Shown here: positions 6,790-7,369 of the stretch, one piece after another
Layout of the letters: every line of letters begins with the position of its first letter
Numbering within the stretch: the first letter of the stretch is position 1
From: Candidatus Sulfotelmatobacter sp.
Lineage (GTDB): Bacteria > Acidobacteriota > Terriglobia > Terriglobales > SbA1
Assembly: GCA_030151135.1 (NCBI GenBank)
Contig: JASLEQ010000397.1
Location: forward strand, 1 to 7,369
Direction: 5' to 3'
Length of the DNA: 7,369 nucleotides
Notes under the pieces: generated by a model
Database searches by the model: none
Seen by the model: only the letters and a program-made list of their open reading frames with translations
Told to the model about the DNA's origin: nothing
Made by a program: the position numbers and the translations under genes

Positions 6790-7075
6790 GCTTTGGGCAC
6801 CCAGTGCCGGGCCGATAGCAACCGGTACCGTTGTACCGGACAAGCGGCGAGGGTTCGGTGCGAGGTGCCACGGTCGGCAGTGATTTTGATCACAGCGGAA
6901 CGGCAAACCACAACCCACTCCTAGTGTACCGTCATTCCCTGCAAGTTACTACGGTGACCTTACCGGCTGGAAGAGCGGCGGGCTATTGTTCGAAGGGGGC
7001 TTTTGGAAGGGCGATTGTGTCGCTATCCGTCTGAAAGCCACAACCAGCAAGCTAATCCCGATGTTTGGAGTTCCG
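6790..7075. other. Divergent intergenic region between tatA and the last gene
   Basis: I see no supported gene here. The region must carry the promoter of the rightward gene. I find the palindrome at 6822-6839 (listed separately), a second copy of its GTACCGT half-site at 6926-6932 facing an ACGGT at 6951-6955, and a TTTTGATCACAG stretch (6884-6895) resembling half of a CRP/FNR-type site. No clear -35/-10 pair for the rightward gene is visible. The rightward gene's frame is open from 6890, but the signal peptide places the true start near 7061-7076. Confidence 0.5.
6822..6839. promoter_or_regulatory. Palindrome in the divergent region, possible operator
   Basis: A perfect 7-bp inverted repeat CCGGTAC (6822-6828) / GTACCGG (6833-6839) around a 4-nt spacer, 92 nt upstream of the tatA start. 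The 18-bp dyad is the size expected for a dimeric repressor site, and its GTACCGT core recurs at 6926-6932. No regulator gene is adjacent, so an operator role is inferred. Confidence 0.35.
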
Positions 7076-7369
7076 GTGAGAGCCAAGGCCTCGCTCGTCT
7101 TCTTATTGTGTTCCTTTCTGGTTGCGGCTGCGTCCGCGCAATCCTTCGACAAAGCTGGAGTGACCACGAGCGAACTGGCTGGTTGGCTCGCAGGAGGAGT
7201 TCCCAGCCCGCGCCTGGCCAAGGTGGTGAAGGAACGTGGTTTGGCGACACTTCCGACGCACCATGAACTGCGGCAATTGGAAACAGCTGGGGCTGGGCCA
7301 GAGCTGATGAAGGTGGTGAGTTCGGGAGATGCACTTTCGGCTCGGATCGGGGCCGGAATTCCTGATCAA
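7076..7369 (+). CDS. 5' part of an exported protein with a helical GGV/RG/AGA module (runs off the window)
   Basis: Only the first 98 residues are present; the frame is open to the last base. GTG 7076 is chosen because GGAG (7067-7070) lies 5 nt upstream and it gives a compact signal peptide (VRAKASLVFLLCSFLVAAASA|QS). ATG 7061, five codons upstream in frame, is the alternative but has no clear ribosome site. After the leader comes a helical stretch: ELAGWLAGGVPSPRLAKVV, KERGLATLPTHHELRQLE, TAGAGPELMKVVSSG. From memory, this pattern (LL-GGV-S-RLA-LV-RG ... L--L--AGA---L) recurs in acidobacterial periplasmic and signalling proteins, often before TPR or TonB-like domains. It has no function I can name. 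The rest of the protein would be needed to say more. That it is a real gene is well supported by the open frame and signal peptide. Confidence 0.75.
   Translation, partial: MRAKASLVFLLCSFLVAAASAQSFDKAGVTTSELAGWLAGGVPSPRLAKVVKERGLATLPTHHELRQLETAGAGPELMKVVSSGDALSARIGAGIPDQ

Noticed and set aside
6831..7034. Plus-strand open frame in the tatA divergent region.
   Set aside because: No ribosome site, no recognisable motif, and it begins inside the palindrome; the signal-peptide gene starting at 7076 explains the coding signal further right.
6949..7369. Minus-strand open frames at the right edge of the window.
   Set aside because: They are antisense to the signal-peptide gene from 7076 and have proline/serine/arginine-rich translations without family resemblance.

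Overview
The window reads as a chromosomal stretch from a GC-rich, diderm (outer-membrane) bacterium. I infer Acidobacteriota, probably a Koribacter/Terriglobales-like lineage. The basis is the TatA sequence style (FQPMHLLVI... FGPKKLPELGKGLGEGIR), a periplasmic-leader NIPSNAP protein, a two-part DUF481 outer-membrane protein, and the helical GGV-S-R/RG/AGA module in the last gene. This assignment rests on remembered family resemblance, not on a search.

Layout from left to right. (1) 80-526 (+): small exported NIPSNAP-domain protein with a Tat-like twin-arginine leader, followed by a weak hairpin. (2) 527-930: about 400 nt without a convincing gene, containing a large imperfect palindrome (675-733); it serves as the upstream region of the efflux operon. 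(3) 931-2058 and 2149-5226 (+): a two-gene RND efflux operon, periplasmic adaptor (MFP) then inner-membrane HAE-1 pump, separated by 90 nt holding a strong hairpin. No outer-membrane channel gene follows; the operon stops at a perfect 18-bp palindromic terminator (5241-5280). (4) 6411-5317 (-): DUF481 outer-membrane beta-barrel protein with signal peptide, convergent with the pump and sharing the bidirectional terminator. (5) 6730-6536 (-): TatA/E translocase subunit. (6) 6731-7075: divergent intergenic region with a short palindrome. (7) 7076 to the window end (+): 5' part of a secreted or periplasmic protein that runs off the window.

How the genes fit together: nearly all act at the cell envelope. 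The adaptor and pump form two thirds of a tripartite exporter of small hydrophobic or amphiphilic compounds and must borrow a TolC-type channel from elsewhere. TatA supports export of folded proteins, and the NIPSNAP protein carries a plausible Tat leader, but the two are not in one operon and I would not claim a specific link. I found no CRISPR array, tRNA/rRNA, transposase, phage or defence gene, and nothing that amounts to a new multi-gene system. The more unusual items are the non-coding palindromes and the internally duplicated N-terminal domain of the DUF481 protein.
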